64,000 bases of DNA, from the NCBI GenBank assembly GCA_032595685.2, contig CP159373.1, positions 455,001-519,000 of the forward strand, given 5' to 3'. The translations under genes and the position numbers were made by a program. Origin of the DNA: Candidatus Electrothrix aestuarii (GTDB lineage Bacteria; Desulfobacterota; Desulfobulbia; Desulfobulbales; Desulfobulbaceae). The notes under the pieces were generated by a model. That model did not search any database and was not told the DNA's origin. It saw only the letters and a list, made by a program, of their open reading frames with translations. Positions 24,666 through 33,283 of this stretch are shown here, in pieces (positions within the stretch are counted from its first letter, which is position 1; every line of letters begins with the position of its first letter).

Positions 24666-25951
24666 AAACAAAAGATATTCAACAGCCGGATCTTGCTGCA
24701 ACCCTGCACGCATCACGTAAAAAGGGAGGCACCTGCCGCTTATGCCTGCTCGCCTTCCTGATTTGCTGCGTTGCCGGGGCAGTGTTCTCTTTCCGCCAGC
24801 AAGGTCCTGAAGGACCACCGCAACAGATGGCCTTTAAAACCGAACCGGTTACCATTGAGGATCTGATAGTCACAGTCACCGCCACCGGCACCCTGGAGCC
24901 CACTAACCAGGTGGATGTGGGCAGTGAGCTGTCCGGCAAGGTTGAGGCGATCATGGTGGACTTTAACGATCAAGTCACAGAGGGGCAGCTCCTGGCCCGC
25001 CTGGATGTATCCAAACTCAAGGCCCAGGTCAAGCAGACCGAGGCCTCGCTACAGGCGGCCAAGGCAAAGGTCCTCCAGACCAAGGCCACTATTGACGAAA
25101 CCCGAAGCAAGCTGCGCCAGCTGCAAAAGGTGCGGAAACTCAGCGGCGGTAAGATGCCCTCAAAAACAGATATGGATGCAGCCCAGGCCGCCTATGCCCG
25201 TGCCCAGGCCGATCTGGCCAGCGCCGAGGCCGGGGTTGCCCAGGTGCAGGCCAGCCTGCATATCACCCAGACAGACCTGGCCAAGGCTGAGATTATCTCG
25301 CCGGTCAACGGGGTTGTGCTGTCCAGAAACATCGAAAAAGGCCAGACCGTAGCTGCCTCCTTTGAGGCCCCGGTCCTCTTTGAGTTGGCTGAGGACCTGA
25401 GCAAGATGGAACTGCATGTGGGGGTGGATGAGGCCGATATCGGGCAGGTCCGGGAAGGACAGGAGGCCATGTTTACTGTTGATGCTTATCCTGAGCAGAA
25501 GTTCTCCGCCGAGATCAGTCAGGTCCGTCTTGCCCCAACCACCACGGACGGCGTGGTGACCTATGAAACCGTGCTGGTTGTTGATAATACAGAGCTGGTC
25601 CTGCGCCCCGGCATGACCGCCACCGCAGAGATCGTAGTTCAGAAGGTGGAAAAGGCCCTGACCGTCGCCAATGCAGCCCTGCGATTCAAGCCTCCCTCAA
25701 TGGAACAACAACGGAGTAAACCCTCTCTCCTTTCCGCCATTCTCCCGCGACGACCAAGAAGAGGACGAAAGCAGCAGCCCCCCCTGCCCAAGGGTGATCG
25801 TCAGCATGTCTGGGTAGAGAGCAAGCAGGGACCGCCCCGGCAGGTCGCCATCAAGACCGGCTTTACTGACGGCATTCGCACAGCTGTCCTTGAAGGGGAG
25901 ATCCGGGAAGGGGAACAGGTGATCACCGCAGCCATGAGTAACCGTGAGTAA
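24662..25951 (+). CDS. macA: MacA-type periplasmic adaptor (membrane fusion protein)
   Basis: A 429-residue HlyD/RND-type adaptor: N-terminal anchor (CLLAFLICCVAGAVFSF), barrel-sandwich halves (VTIEDLIVTVTATGTLEPTN, then DLAKAEIISPVNGVVLSR), a long alpha-helical hairpin between them (about 120-210) and a beta-barrel domain with LRPGMTATAEIVVQ. A basic insert (PRRPRRGRKQQPPLPKG, about 365-381) precedes the last domain; it is unusual and may be flexible. It joins the inner-membrane MacB subunits encoded next to the outer-membrane channel. Substrate cannot be told from sequence. Confidence 0.92.
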   Translation: MKTKDIQQPDLAATLHASRKKGGTCRLCLLAFLICCVAGAVFSFRQQGPEGPPQQMAFKTEPVTIEDLIVTVTATGTLEPTNQVDVGSELSGKVEAIMVDFNDQVTEGQLLARLDVSKLKAQVKQTEASLQAAKAKVLQTKATIDETRSKLRQLQKVRKLSGGKMPSKTDMDAAQAAYARAQADLASAEAGVAQVQASLHITQTDLAKAEIISPVNGVVLSRNIEKGQTVAASFEAPVLFELAEDLSKMELHVGVDEADIGQVREGQEAMFTVDAYPEQKFSAEISQVRLAPTTTDGVVTYETVLVVDNTELVLRPGMTATAEIVVQKVEKALTVANAALRFKPPSMEQQRSKPSLLSAILPRRPRRGRKQQPPLPKGDRQHVWVESKQGPPRQVAIKTGFTDGIRTAVLEGEIREGEQVITAAMSNRE

Positions 25952-25963
25952 GGGGAAAGAAGA

Positions 25964-26680
25964 ATGAGCAAGGACACCCAAGAGCGCAGCGCACTTATCA
26001 GCCTGCGAGACATCACCAAGGCCTATGGCATCGGGCAGGCCCGAACCTATGCCCTGCACGGCGTGGACCTGGATATCGAGCGCGGTGACTTTGTCTCCAT
26101 CATGGGACCCAGTGGCTCTGGTAAGTCCACCTGCATGAATATCCTGGGCTGCCTGGACACCCCGACCTCGGGTCACTACCGTTTTGATGGGGTAGAGGTC
26201 AGCGACCTGACCCGTAAACAACGAGCCATGCTCCGTCGTTTCTATCTGGGCTTTGTCTTTCAGGGCTTTAACCTCCTGAACCGGACCTCTGCCCTGGAAA
26301 ATGTAGAACTACCCCTGATGTACCGGGGTACTCCGGGCCGGAAAAGGCGAGAGATGGCCCGCGAAGCCCTGCGGGTTGTGGGCCTGGAAGGCAGGGAGGC
26401 CCATACTCCGGGCGAGCTCTCCGGTGGCCAGCAGCAGCGAGTCGCCATTGCCCGGGCCATTGTCACCAATCCCTCGGTCCTTTTTGCCGACGAACCCACA
26501 GGTAACCTGGACACCTCACGCAGCCACGAAATCATGGAGCTGCTGGTCGGCCTGAACCAGGAAAACGGCATCACCATTGTTATGGTTACCCATGAACCGG
26601 AAATGGCGGAATATACCAAGCGCATTGTCCGCTTTGTTGATGGACAGGTGGCCACAGAGCCTTCTGAGGAGGAAGTATGA
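25964..26680 (+). CDS. MacB/LolD-type ABC transporter ATP-binding protein
   Basis: A 238-residue ATPase with Walker A (GPSGSGKSTCMN), Q-loop (FVFQGFNLLNRTSALENVEL), signature LSGGQQQRVAIARAI, Walker B (VLFADEPTGNLD) and H-loop (VMVTHEPEMAEYT). It serves the permease encoded next. The separate ATPase and permease genes are a split version of E. coli MacB, in which both parts are fused. It follows macA by 12 bp and overlaps the permease start by 4 nt. Confidence 0.95.
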   Translation: MSKDTQERSALISLRDITKAYGIGQARTYALHGVDLDIERGDFVSIMGPSGSGKSTCMNILGCLDTPTSGHYRFDGVEVSDLTRKQRAMLRRFYLGFVFQGFNLLNRTSALENVELPLMYRGTPGRKRREMAREALRVVGLEGREAHTPGELSGGQQQRVAIARAIVTNPSVLFADEPTGNLDTSRSHEIMELLVGLNQENGITIVMVTHEPEMAEYTKRIVRFVDGQVATEPSEEEV

Positions 26681-27885
26681 TGTTCCTGAAAATGATCCTG
26701 CTGGCCCTGCGCGATATCCGGCGCAATGTCATGCGCTCCGTCCTGACCGTGCTCGGTATTATCATCGGTGTGGCCGCCGTCATCACCCTGGTAACCCTCG
26801 GAAATGGCAGTACCGCCCAGGTCACGAACCAGATTGCGGCAATGGGAACCAATGTCCTGATGATTGTTCCGGGCCAGCATCGGGGCCCTAGCAGTTCCGC
26901 AGCCCCCAGCTTCACCCTCCGCGATGTGGAGGCCATCCGCCGGGAGATCCCCAGCCTGAACGGAGTCGCTCCGGTGACCTCAGCCAGTGCAACGGCTGTG
27001 GTGGGCAATAAAAACTGGTCCACCAGCATAACCGGCAGTTCCAATGATTTCTTTACCGTGCGCAACTGGACCATCTCCAATGGCAGGATCTTTGAAGATA
27101 CAGAGCAGCATGCTGGCCGGGCCGTCTGTGTGATTGGCCAGACCGTATATAGTAACCTCTTTACGGCCGGTGATGACCCCATTGGTCGTAGTATCCGGGT
27201 GGGCAAGGTCTCCTGCCGGGTGGTTGGTCAACTCCAGAGTAAGGGACAGTCTACGATGGGACGGGATCAGGACGACCTGATCATCATGCCCCTGCCCGCA
27301 GTGCAGCGCAGGTTCACCGGCAACCGGGATGTCTCCTCAATCCAGCTTTCGGTGATGGACGGGGTATCAACAGAAAAGATTGCCGACGACCTGCGTTCCT
27401 TGCTGCGCAAACGCCGCCACCTGTCGGAAAATGAAGAGGATAATTTCAGCATCAGGGACACCAAGGAGCTGGCTGCCATGCTTACCGGCACCACCAAGAC
27501 CATGACCACCCTGCTCAGTGCTGTGGCTGCGGTCAGCCTGTTGGTGGGTGGAATCGGCATCATGAATATCATGCTGGTCTCGGTCACCGAGCGCACCAGA
27601 GAGATCGGTATCCGCCTAGCCATTGGTGCCTTTGAACACGAAGTCCTGCTCCAGTTCCTGATTGAATCAGTGGTTCTCTCTTCCTTTGGCGGGATCTTCG
27701 GCATTATCCTGGCCCTGAGCATGTCTTTCGGCCTCACCCATATGATGAACATCCCCTTTATCCCGGATTTGAAGATTATCGGCATCGCCTTTCTCTTCTC
27801 GGTGGCGGTTGGTGTGGTGTTCGGGTATTTTCCAGCGCTGAAGGCAGCACGGCTTGATCCTATTGATGCCCTGCGGCATGAGTAA
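26677..27885 (+). CDS. MacB-type ABC transporter permease
   Basis: A 402-residue MacB_PCD/FtsX permease: helix 1 (SVLTVLGIIIGVAAVITLVT), periplasmic domain (MacB core, about 45-270), then three helices with TERTREIGIRLAIGAFEHEV between them and the C-terminal GYFPALKAARLDPIDALRHE typical of this family. With the upstream ATPase, adaptor and outer-membrane channel it completes a tripartite pump that moves lipid-like or peptide substrates from the periplasm using ATP. Confidence 0.93.
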   Translation: MMFLKMILLALRDIRRNVMRSVLTVLGIIIGVAAVITLVTLGNGSTAQVTNQIAAMGTNVLMIVPGQHRGPSSSAAPSFTLRDVEAIRREIPSLNGVAPVTSASATAVVGNKNWSTSITGSSNDFFTVRNWTISNGRIFEDTEQHAGRAVCVIGQTVYSNLFTAGDDPIGRSIRVGKVSCRVVGQLQSKGQSTMGRDQDDLIIMPLPAVQRRFTGNRDVSSIQLSVMDGVSTEKIADDLRSLLRKRRHLSENEEDNFSIRDTKELAAMLTGTTKTMTTLLSAVAAVSLLVGGIGIMNIMLVSVTERTREIGIRLAIGAFEHEVLLQFLIESVVLSSFGGIFGIILALSMSFGLTHMMNIPFIPDLKIIGIAFLFSVAVGVVFGYFPALKAARLDPIDALRHE

Positions 27886-27983
27886 AACCTGCTTTATTTA
27901 CGTTATTTCCCCTTGACATCCTCCCTCCGTAATGTTTGTGTCATTCTATAATGAACAAACCATGACGGCAGCAATATCTCTAT

Positions 27984-28039
27984 AAAAGGGGGCAGTGCAT
28001 GGAAGTCATTGCCTGCTCATTTCTGCCCCCCTTTTCCAG
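27984..28039 (+). terminator. Rho-independent terminator after the efflux operon
   Basis: AAAAGGGGGCAG at 27984-27995 pairs with CTGCCCCCCTTTT at 28023-28035 (one bulged C), with a loop of about 27 nt that has its own short stem. It begins about 100 bp after the macB-type gene and makes a kinase start at 27995 unlikely. Confidence 0.7.
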
Positions 28040-28078
28040 ATAATTTCTGTCATAATTCAAGGGAAGCGAGCAAGGTAT

Positions 28079-29398
28079 ATGAAACCCCATCATCGAATAA
28101 TCTTGTTGAGCTTGATCATGACCGCTGTCGTTCTGACCGTCGAGGCAATCACGATCATCATCCTTTATCAGACTGCAATCAACCAACAGAAATTACGTCT
28201 CATTGACACAATCGATAGTCAAGCCCGTCTTATTGAAGCAGCAGCCCGCTTCAATAAGAAGTATAACACCTCCTTTCCTTTCGGAATAAAAGAAGCTACG
28301 CTTCAACAACTAACTAATGCCCATTCGACGTACCGAGGCCTTGGTCAAACCGGCGAGTTTACTCTTTCAAAAAAAGAGAATGACCAAATTATCTTCCTCT
28401 TAAGTCACCGCCATTATGACCTTGACCATCCCAAGCCAGTTCCCTGGGATTCCCACTTGGCAGAGCCAATGCGGCAGGCCTTATCAGGGAAGTCTGGAAC
28501 GATTATCGGCCTTGATTATAGAGGGGAAAAAGTACTGGCTGCCTATGAGCCAGTAGCTGAACTTGACCTGGGTATTGTCGCTAAAATCGATCTTGCTGAA
28601 GTGCGGGAGCCTTTTCTTCACGCCGGATTATTAAGCGCTGCTATTGCTGTGATAATCATCTCCATCGGAGTTAATCTCTTTTTCAAAATAACCAACCCTA
28701 TCTTAAAAAATCTGGAGGAAACTTCTGAGCAGGTCAAACGATTCGCCTATACCATGGCCCATGATCTGAAGAATCCAACTATTGCACTCTGCGGCTTGAC
28801 AAGCCGACTCCGTGCCAACTACAATCATATCCTGGATGAAAAAGGAAAAAACTCCTGTGACCAGATCCTCAAGTCTTCCAGACAATTGGCAACCCTTATT
28901 GATAATATCAACACATACATATTAACTCAAAACCAACAGCTAAAACTCGAGAAAGTACAACTAACAGACCTTGCTCAGGATATAAAAGAGGAATTCAGCG
29001 CTCCCTTAACGCAGCAGCAAGTAGAATTAACAGCCTCGGCCATCTTACCTGCAATAAAGGCTGATAGACTGGCCTTATTAAGGGTTTTGCGAAACCTTAT
29101 CCAAAACGCCTTAAAATATGGTGGAGAACATCTTGATACGATAGAGGTAAGGTATGCAAAGTCCGATAAATTCCACATTCTCTCTGTCAAAGATAACGGC
29201 ATTGGTATTCCGGCAGGAGAACAGGAAAAGATTTTCGCATTTCTGGAACAGGGAACAAATTCTCCAAAATTAGAAGGATTCGGTTTTGGGCTTGCAATCG
29301 TTCAAGAGATAGCTGAACAGCATGGAGGCAGGGCATGGTGCGAACCCGGTAAACGGGCCGGTGTGGAATTCTTCATTTCCATTAGCAAGGAATTATAA
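28079..29398 (+). CDS. Sensor histidine kinase with a Cache-like periplasmic domain, 439 aa
   Basis: ATG 28079 is chosen because the longer start falls inside the terminator. Helix 1 (IILLSLIMTAVVLTVEAITI) and helix 2 (GLLSAAIAVIIISIGVNLFF) flank a periplasmic sensor that resembles a single Cache domain (GQTGEFTLSKKENDQIIFLL; LAAYEPVAELDLGIVAKIDL). Then come HisKA with H228 (MAHDLKNPTIALCGL) and a HATPase domain with N box RNLIQNALKYGG, G1 KDNGIGIPAGEQEKIF and G2 GFGFGLAIVQEIAEQHGG. There is no HAMP domain and no adjacent response regulator, so its partner is elsewhere. Confidence 0.88.
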   Translation: MKPHHRIILLSLIMTAVVLTVEAITIIILYQTAINQQKLRLIDTIDSQARLIEAAARFNKKYNTSFPFGIKEATLQQLTNAHSTYRGLGQTGEFTLSKKENDQIIFLLSHRHYDLDHPKPVPWDSHLAEPMRQALSGKSGTIIGLDYRGEKVLAAYEPVAELDLGIVAKIDLAEVREPFLHAGLLSAAIAVIIISIGVNLFFKITNPILKNLEETSEQVKRFAYTMAHDLKNPTIALCGLTSRLRANYNHILDEKGKNSCDQILKSSRQLATLIDNINTYILTQNQQLKLEKVQLTDLAQDIKEEFSAPLTQQQVELTASAILPAIKADRLALLRVLRNLIQNALKYGGEHLDTIEVRYAKSDKFHILSVKDNGIGIPAGEQEKIFAFLEQGTNSPKLEGFGFGLAIVQEIAEQHGGRAWCEPGKRAGVEFFISISKEL

Positions 29399-29473
29399 AA
29401 GAACTCTCAAGCAAGCTTCCTTCAATATATAGGAAGCCCTAATATCTACAATCTCAAACAGGAGGAAAGCACA

Positions 29474-29974
29474 ATGGCGCAAGTTACATTTCAAGGCAGC
29501 CCAGTCAATACCGTAGGAGATCTGCCAGCTGTGGGACAAGCAGCACCTGATTTTACCTTAACCAAGACCGACCTGAGCGATGTTTCATTAGGTGATTATA
29601 AAGGGAAAAAGCTGGTGCTCAATATCTTTCCCAGCGTGGACACACCCGTTTGCGCGGCCAGTGTTCGCCGTTTTAATGATGAAGCAGGAAAACTGGAGAA
29701 CACCGAAGTACTCTGCATTTCCCGGGATCTGCCCTTTGCCCTTGGCCGTTTCTGTGGCGCAGAAGGCCTGGAGAGAGTGACCTCTGCCTCAGAGTTGCGC
29801 TCAGATGCTTTTGGTAAGGATTACGGGGTCCGTATTGCCGACAGTGCCTTGGCCGGGCTCTTTGCCAGGGCGATTGTGGTTATTGATGAGGAAGGGAAGG
29901 TTATCTATACCCAGCTGGCTCCTGAAATAGCAGAAGAGCCGGATTACGAAGCAGCACTTGCTGCATTGGCATAA
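29474..29974 (+). CDS. tpx: Thiol peroxidase (Tpx)
   Basis: A 166-residue atypical 2-Cys peroxiredoxin. The peroxidatic cysteine is C60 in [16 protein letters not shown] and the resolving cysteine C94 in [20 protein letters not shown], matching Tpx. It reduces hydrogen peroxide and organic peroxides with thioredoxin. It has a good ribosome site (GGAGGAAAG), is monocistronic and is closed by a strong hairpin. An oxygen-sensitive host would use it for oxidative stress. Function confidence is high because both active-site motifs are complete. Confidence 0.96.
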   Translation: MAQVTFQGSPVNTVGDLPAVGQAAPDFTLTKTDLSDVSLGDYKGKKLVLNIFPSVDTPVCAASVRRFNDEAGKLENTEVLCISRDLPFALGRFCGAEGLERVTSASELRSDAFGKDYGVRIADSALAGLFARAIVVIDEEGKVIYTQLAPEIAEEPDYEAALAALA

Positions 29975-29988
29975 AAAGCGGTTTTTTT

Positions 29989-30032
29989 TTGCCCGGTAAA
30001 GCCCACACCTATCCCTTGGCGATACCGGGCAA
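29989..30032. terminator. Bidirectional hairpin between tpx and the convergent 59-aa gene
   Basis: TTGCCCGGTA at 29989-29998 and TACCGGGCAA at 30023-30032: a perfect 10-bp stem, 24-nt loop, with T-rich sequence on both flanks (a run of T before it, TTCTATTTTT after). It can stop transcription from either side. Confidence 0.7.
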
Positions 30033-30052
30033 TTCTATTTTTCCTGTGTTGT

Positions 30053-30232
30053 CTATTTTCTCTCTTTTTTCCCCTGCGGAACAACGTGTGCATGGGTACT
30101 ACCTTGAGCTCCGGCACCGGAAACAGCAGCCTGGAAATTACCGGCCTCCTGTGAGCCGAACCGGGCAAAGATTGAAGACATCAGTTTTTTGCTTTTCTCA
30201 TTGAGCTTGGTGAAATTCAGTCCGATACACAT
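30053..30232 (-). CDS. Unannotated small protein, 59 aa, unknown function
   Basis: ATG at 30230-30232 is 5 nt after a strong AGGAGGGT site, and the frame runs 59 codons to TAG at 30053-30055, close to a bidirectional terminator. The product starts MCIGLNFTKLNEKSKKLMSS, is basic, and ends with a hydrophilic stretch (GSTHAHVVPQGKKERK). It has no signal peptide or membrane helix. It is just below the usual 60-aa cut-off for gene finders and could be missed. The site, the length and the terminator make it credible; expression is unproven. Confidence 0.6.
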   Translation of the reverse strand: MCIGLNFTKLNEKSKKLMSSIFARFGSQEAGNFQAAVSGAGAQGSTHAHVVPQGKKERK

Positions 30233-30316
30233 AATACCCTCCTGTTCATTGAATGTTTAAGCTTTCTATCTTGCTTTACCTACTACACAGTAGCAAAATA
30301 TCACACATTAGTATAA

Positions 30317-31600
30317 GAACAAAACGCCCTACGGGCGGATTAAAACGGAAGCAATTGCGGTATCCACTTAACCTGCCGACCCGAAGAGTTTCTCTTGTTG
30401 CATTCTTGTTTACTCTTGCTTTCCACAAAAGGTCCGTCTCTGCTCAGATCAAAGATATCTCCATAGTCAGGATGCCAAATCCGCCATAAAAACATTTTTT
30501 CTTTACAGTTTGGACATGTTAACGGATCTTTCCCGAAACTCTGTACTAGACGCTCTCTCCAGCTCAATGACCTTGAATCACTTTTCATGAATTCAAAAGT
30601 CTTCTGGATAAAACGTTTACAGTCCATCAAAATCTCTATCGCGATTGTTTTTGTACGTCGAGAATATAACCCATAATGGCGGACCATCTTGAATCCCTTT
30701 AGCGGGATATGGTCAATTAATCGTTGTATGAACTCTTTGGCTGGAATCGCTTCGGTAACTTTAACTTCTGTTTTATGATCAATATACCAAAATGTTACTT
30801 CCTCACCATCGTAATTCGTTATCTTGTGCTCTGCCAATGCTGGACGAGCCATATAGCGACCAATATATCGAGCTGCATGTCTTGCTGATGTCATCTTGCT
30901 TTTACCATTTACATAAAAACCATTACGTTGGCTTTTAAACAGGTAATCTATGAATCTTACATTTTCTTTTGTTTGCGGCAAGCTAGCCTTTATTTCAGTC
31001 AGCAAATAATATTGCCATTTTTTTCTAAGCAGACCATATGGCAAAAATGGAATATCAACCCACTGATTGGAAGATGTTAATCCTCCTTCTGTCATTAACA
31101 TATGGACATGCGGATTAAACTTAAGATCTCTTCCAAACGTATGGACAACTAATAGAATTCCCGGAACAGCATCAACTCCTTTACTTTGAAGTACTTCCAC
31201 AGCCGCTTTTGAAGCACAATCCATCATAATCTTGATCAGCATACGATCACTAAAAATTATCTTTCGGAGTTCTTGTGGAATGGTAAACACTAAATGTCGA
31301 TGAACTACGTCGAATATACTTTTCACTGTCTTTTCAACCCATTCATCGACGTATCGCTTACCGCAAGACGTACAGAATCGACACTTACAGGTGAACCCTA
31401 CTCTCTTTTTTCAAAACAATTCGGACAAATATACTCGACATAGCCATTGGTAGACTCTCCACAGTTGATCATTTTTTCTACATTTTCAACGATTGACTCC
31501 CAGTGAAGGCTTGAGTACCTGCTTGCCAATTCAACGCAGACTACATACCAAAAATCACGAAAGATTAATTTTATCAGCTTATTTTTCATTAAGCTAATAC
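30317..31600 (-). mobile_element. IS91-like element (rolling-circle type)
   Basis: The block carries a frameshifted IS91-type transposase gene on the minus strand. Near its downstream edge, GAAC at 30317-30320 is directly followed by AAAACGCCCTACGGGCG, whose CGCCC/GGGCG arms form a small hairpin, as expected at an IS91 end beside its GAAC target. The other end is not visible; I place it near 31600 because the transposase starts at about 31589. The true length is uncertain. Confidence 0.6.
30340..31589 (-). pseudogene. IS91-type transposase, interrupted by a -1 frameshift
   Basis: Part one (31589 down to 31398) gives the N-terminal zinc-binding segment ending YICPNCFEKRE. Shifting by -1 at the AAAAAA run near 31405-31410 continues as RVGFTCKCRFCTSCGKRYVD and then into the 328-residue frame (31326-30340). 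That part has the HUH-type motif FNPHVHMLM and the conserved GFYVNGKSKMTSARHAARYI block, and ends with a zinc ribbon (CPNCKEKM). The two parts together make about 415 residues, near the family size. Whether the shift is programmed or a mutation is open, because the zero-frame heptamer is not a classic slippery site. Confidence 0.75.
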
Positions 31601-31873
31601 TCTATTCGCAATTACAACATGTTGAAAGGAAAATTTTATAATTTCCTATACAATGAAAAAAATGTCATTTTCTCTACATATATTAACATTTCGCATTTGC
31701 ACAGAAGCTACGTCAAGCAGGGCGCCAATTTAATACATCCTGATCGGTTAAAAAATCTTTCGTTCTCAACTGGCCTTCCTCTGTCAATATCCGGCAACTT
31801 ATTGTATAGTTGCCCACAGTAAGAACTCATCATCTTTGCTTCACCCACGAACAGGTACGCAGGAGAACCCCAC

Positions 31874-32767
31874 ATGGCCAGACGAAAAAAGAAATCCAGC
31901 CCAATAAAAAGCATACTCACCACCCTGCTCTTCCTCCTTATTGCCGGAGGATTTATGATCTTCAAGGGGAGCACGCCGGAATTCCTCCGGCAGTACATCC
32001 CATCCGAACTCCACGCCATTTTCTATCCTGCACGCACCGGTACTGGCGGCAGCATCGCTATCAACAATCTACCTGCAACAGCAGGCAATACCACCATCAC
32101 CTCTTTTTCCACCGCCAAGACCCAGCTGAAAAAACTCTATGTCCAGGCCGGTTCCTTCACCACCTTTTACTGCGGTAGCAGCTTTGATGAAGAGTTCAAT
32201 CTGGATCACAGCACAAGCGGCTTTCACTACCGCATGAATGAGACCAGGGCCAACCGGGTAGAGTGGGAGCATATAGTCCCAGCAGAGGCCTTTGGCCAGA
32301 GCTTTCCAGAATGGCGTGACGGCCATCCAGACTGCCTGGACAGCAAGGGCGAGCCCTATGCGGGCCGCAGATGCGCATCCAAGACCAGCCAGCAGTTTAA
32401 GCTGATGCAGGCGGACATGTATAACCTTGTCCCGGCCATCGGTGAGGTCAACGGCGATCGCAGCAACTACAGCTATGCCATGCTGCAGGGCGAGTTACGT
32501 GAGTACGGAGCATGCAATATGGAAATTGAAGACCAAAAGGCCGAGCCGCCGGATGATAAATTCGGCGACATCGCCCGCACCTATATGTACATGGAAGCAG
32601 CCTACCAGCGCGGTGTGATCTCCGGGAAGAACGTCAAGCTCTTTGAGGCCTGGAACAGGATGGACCCAGTAGACAAGTGGGAGTGCGAGCGAGCCCGCTT
32701 GATTGAAAAGATCCAGGGCAACAGGAATATGATTGTGGCGAATGCCTGTCAAAAGGCGGGACTGTAA
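31874..32767 (+). CDS. endA: Endonuclease I (EndA-like) secreted or membrane-anchored nuclease
   Basis: A 297-residue protein with an N-terminal anchor (ILTTLLFLLIAGGFMIF) and an Endonuclease I domain: RVEWEHIVPAEAFGQSFPEW with the catalytic His near 133, and MYNLVPAIGEVNGDRSNYSY with the metal-binding Asn/His region. EndA-family enzymes cut DNA nonspecifically outside the cytoplasm. The linker between anchor and domain is Ser/Thr/Ala-rich. It is followed at a stop-start TAATG overlap by a 144-codon gene. The upstream gap 31590-31873 has no gene that I can support. Confidence 0.88.
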   Translation: MARRKKKSSPIKSILTTLLFLLIAGGFMIFKGSTPEFLRQYIPSELHAIFYPARTGTGGSIAINNLPATAGNTTITSFSTAKTQLKKLYVQAGSFTTFYCGSSFDEEFNLDHSTSGFHYRMNETRANRVEWEHIVPAEAFGQSFPEWRDGHPDCLDSKGEPYAGRRCASKTSQQFKLMQADMYNLVPAIGEVNGDRSNYSYAMLQGELREYGACNMEIEDQKAEPPDDKFGDIARTYMYMEAAYQRGVISGKNVKLFEAWNRMDPVDKWECERARLIEKIQGNRNMIVANACQKAGL

Positions 32768-33201
32768 TGCTTGCCCGAGTTATTGCTTGTCAGGAAATGA
32801 AGTACACAGTTGAACACGGAAAACCAGCTCAACCGCTTGCAGGGTGTGCGAGAGAGGTCTATTCAGATGAACATATCGACATCCTGAAGAAACCAGAGAA
32901 TCACGTATCAGGCACCGGTACTGAGCCGTCAGAATCACAAACCTGTCTGGAAATCCGAACCTCCCTTGCTTCCTTTGATATGGTGCCCCGCCATAAAAAG
33001 GGCCTGCTCCATATGGTCCGGGACGATCTTTTGCGGATGGAGAATGTCGCGGAGCAGCAACATATGTTAGCACAGTGTAACGTCTACTGTGCCCGACGTT
33101 CGGAGACGCAGATTAAAATTGAGTTCCTTGACATGAATAAGCCAGAAGGAAGCCGTATTTGTTTTCGTATGGTCTATGAGTTTGCATCACCGCTTACCTG
33201 A
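32767..33201 (+). CDS. Hypothetical protein, 144 aa, coupled to endA
   Basis: Starts in the TAATG overlap with endA, so translation is coupled. Soluble, no signal peptide. It contains several cysteines (CQEMK, GCARE, TCLEIR, CNVYCARRS) and a C-terminal part (IKIEFLDMNKPEGSRICFRM) that reads like beta strands. I do not recognise the family. The coupling suggests a function linked with the nuclease, but an immunity role is guesswork. Confidence 0.55.
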   Translation: MLARVIACQEMKYTVEHGKPAQPLAGCAREVYSDEHIDILKKPENHVSGTGTEPSESQTCLEIRTSLASFDMVPRHKKGLLHMVRDDLLRMENVAEQQHMLAQCNVYCARRSETQIKIEFLDMNKPEGSRICFRMVYEFASPLT

Positions 33202-33283
33202 AACACTCCCCTGCATTCAAAAAGAGACACCGGACCGGTCTGTCTGAGTGCAACAAAAGCGAACAAGACATTGCGCGCATAGC

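Noticed and set aside
27995-28078. Longer N-terminus for the histidine kinase
   Set aside because: The extra codons start within the stem of the efflux operon terminator and have no ribosome site.
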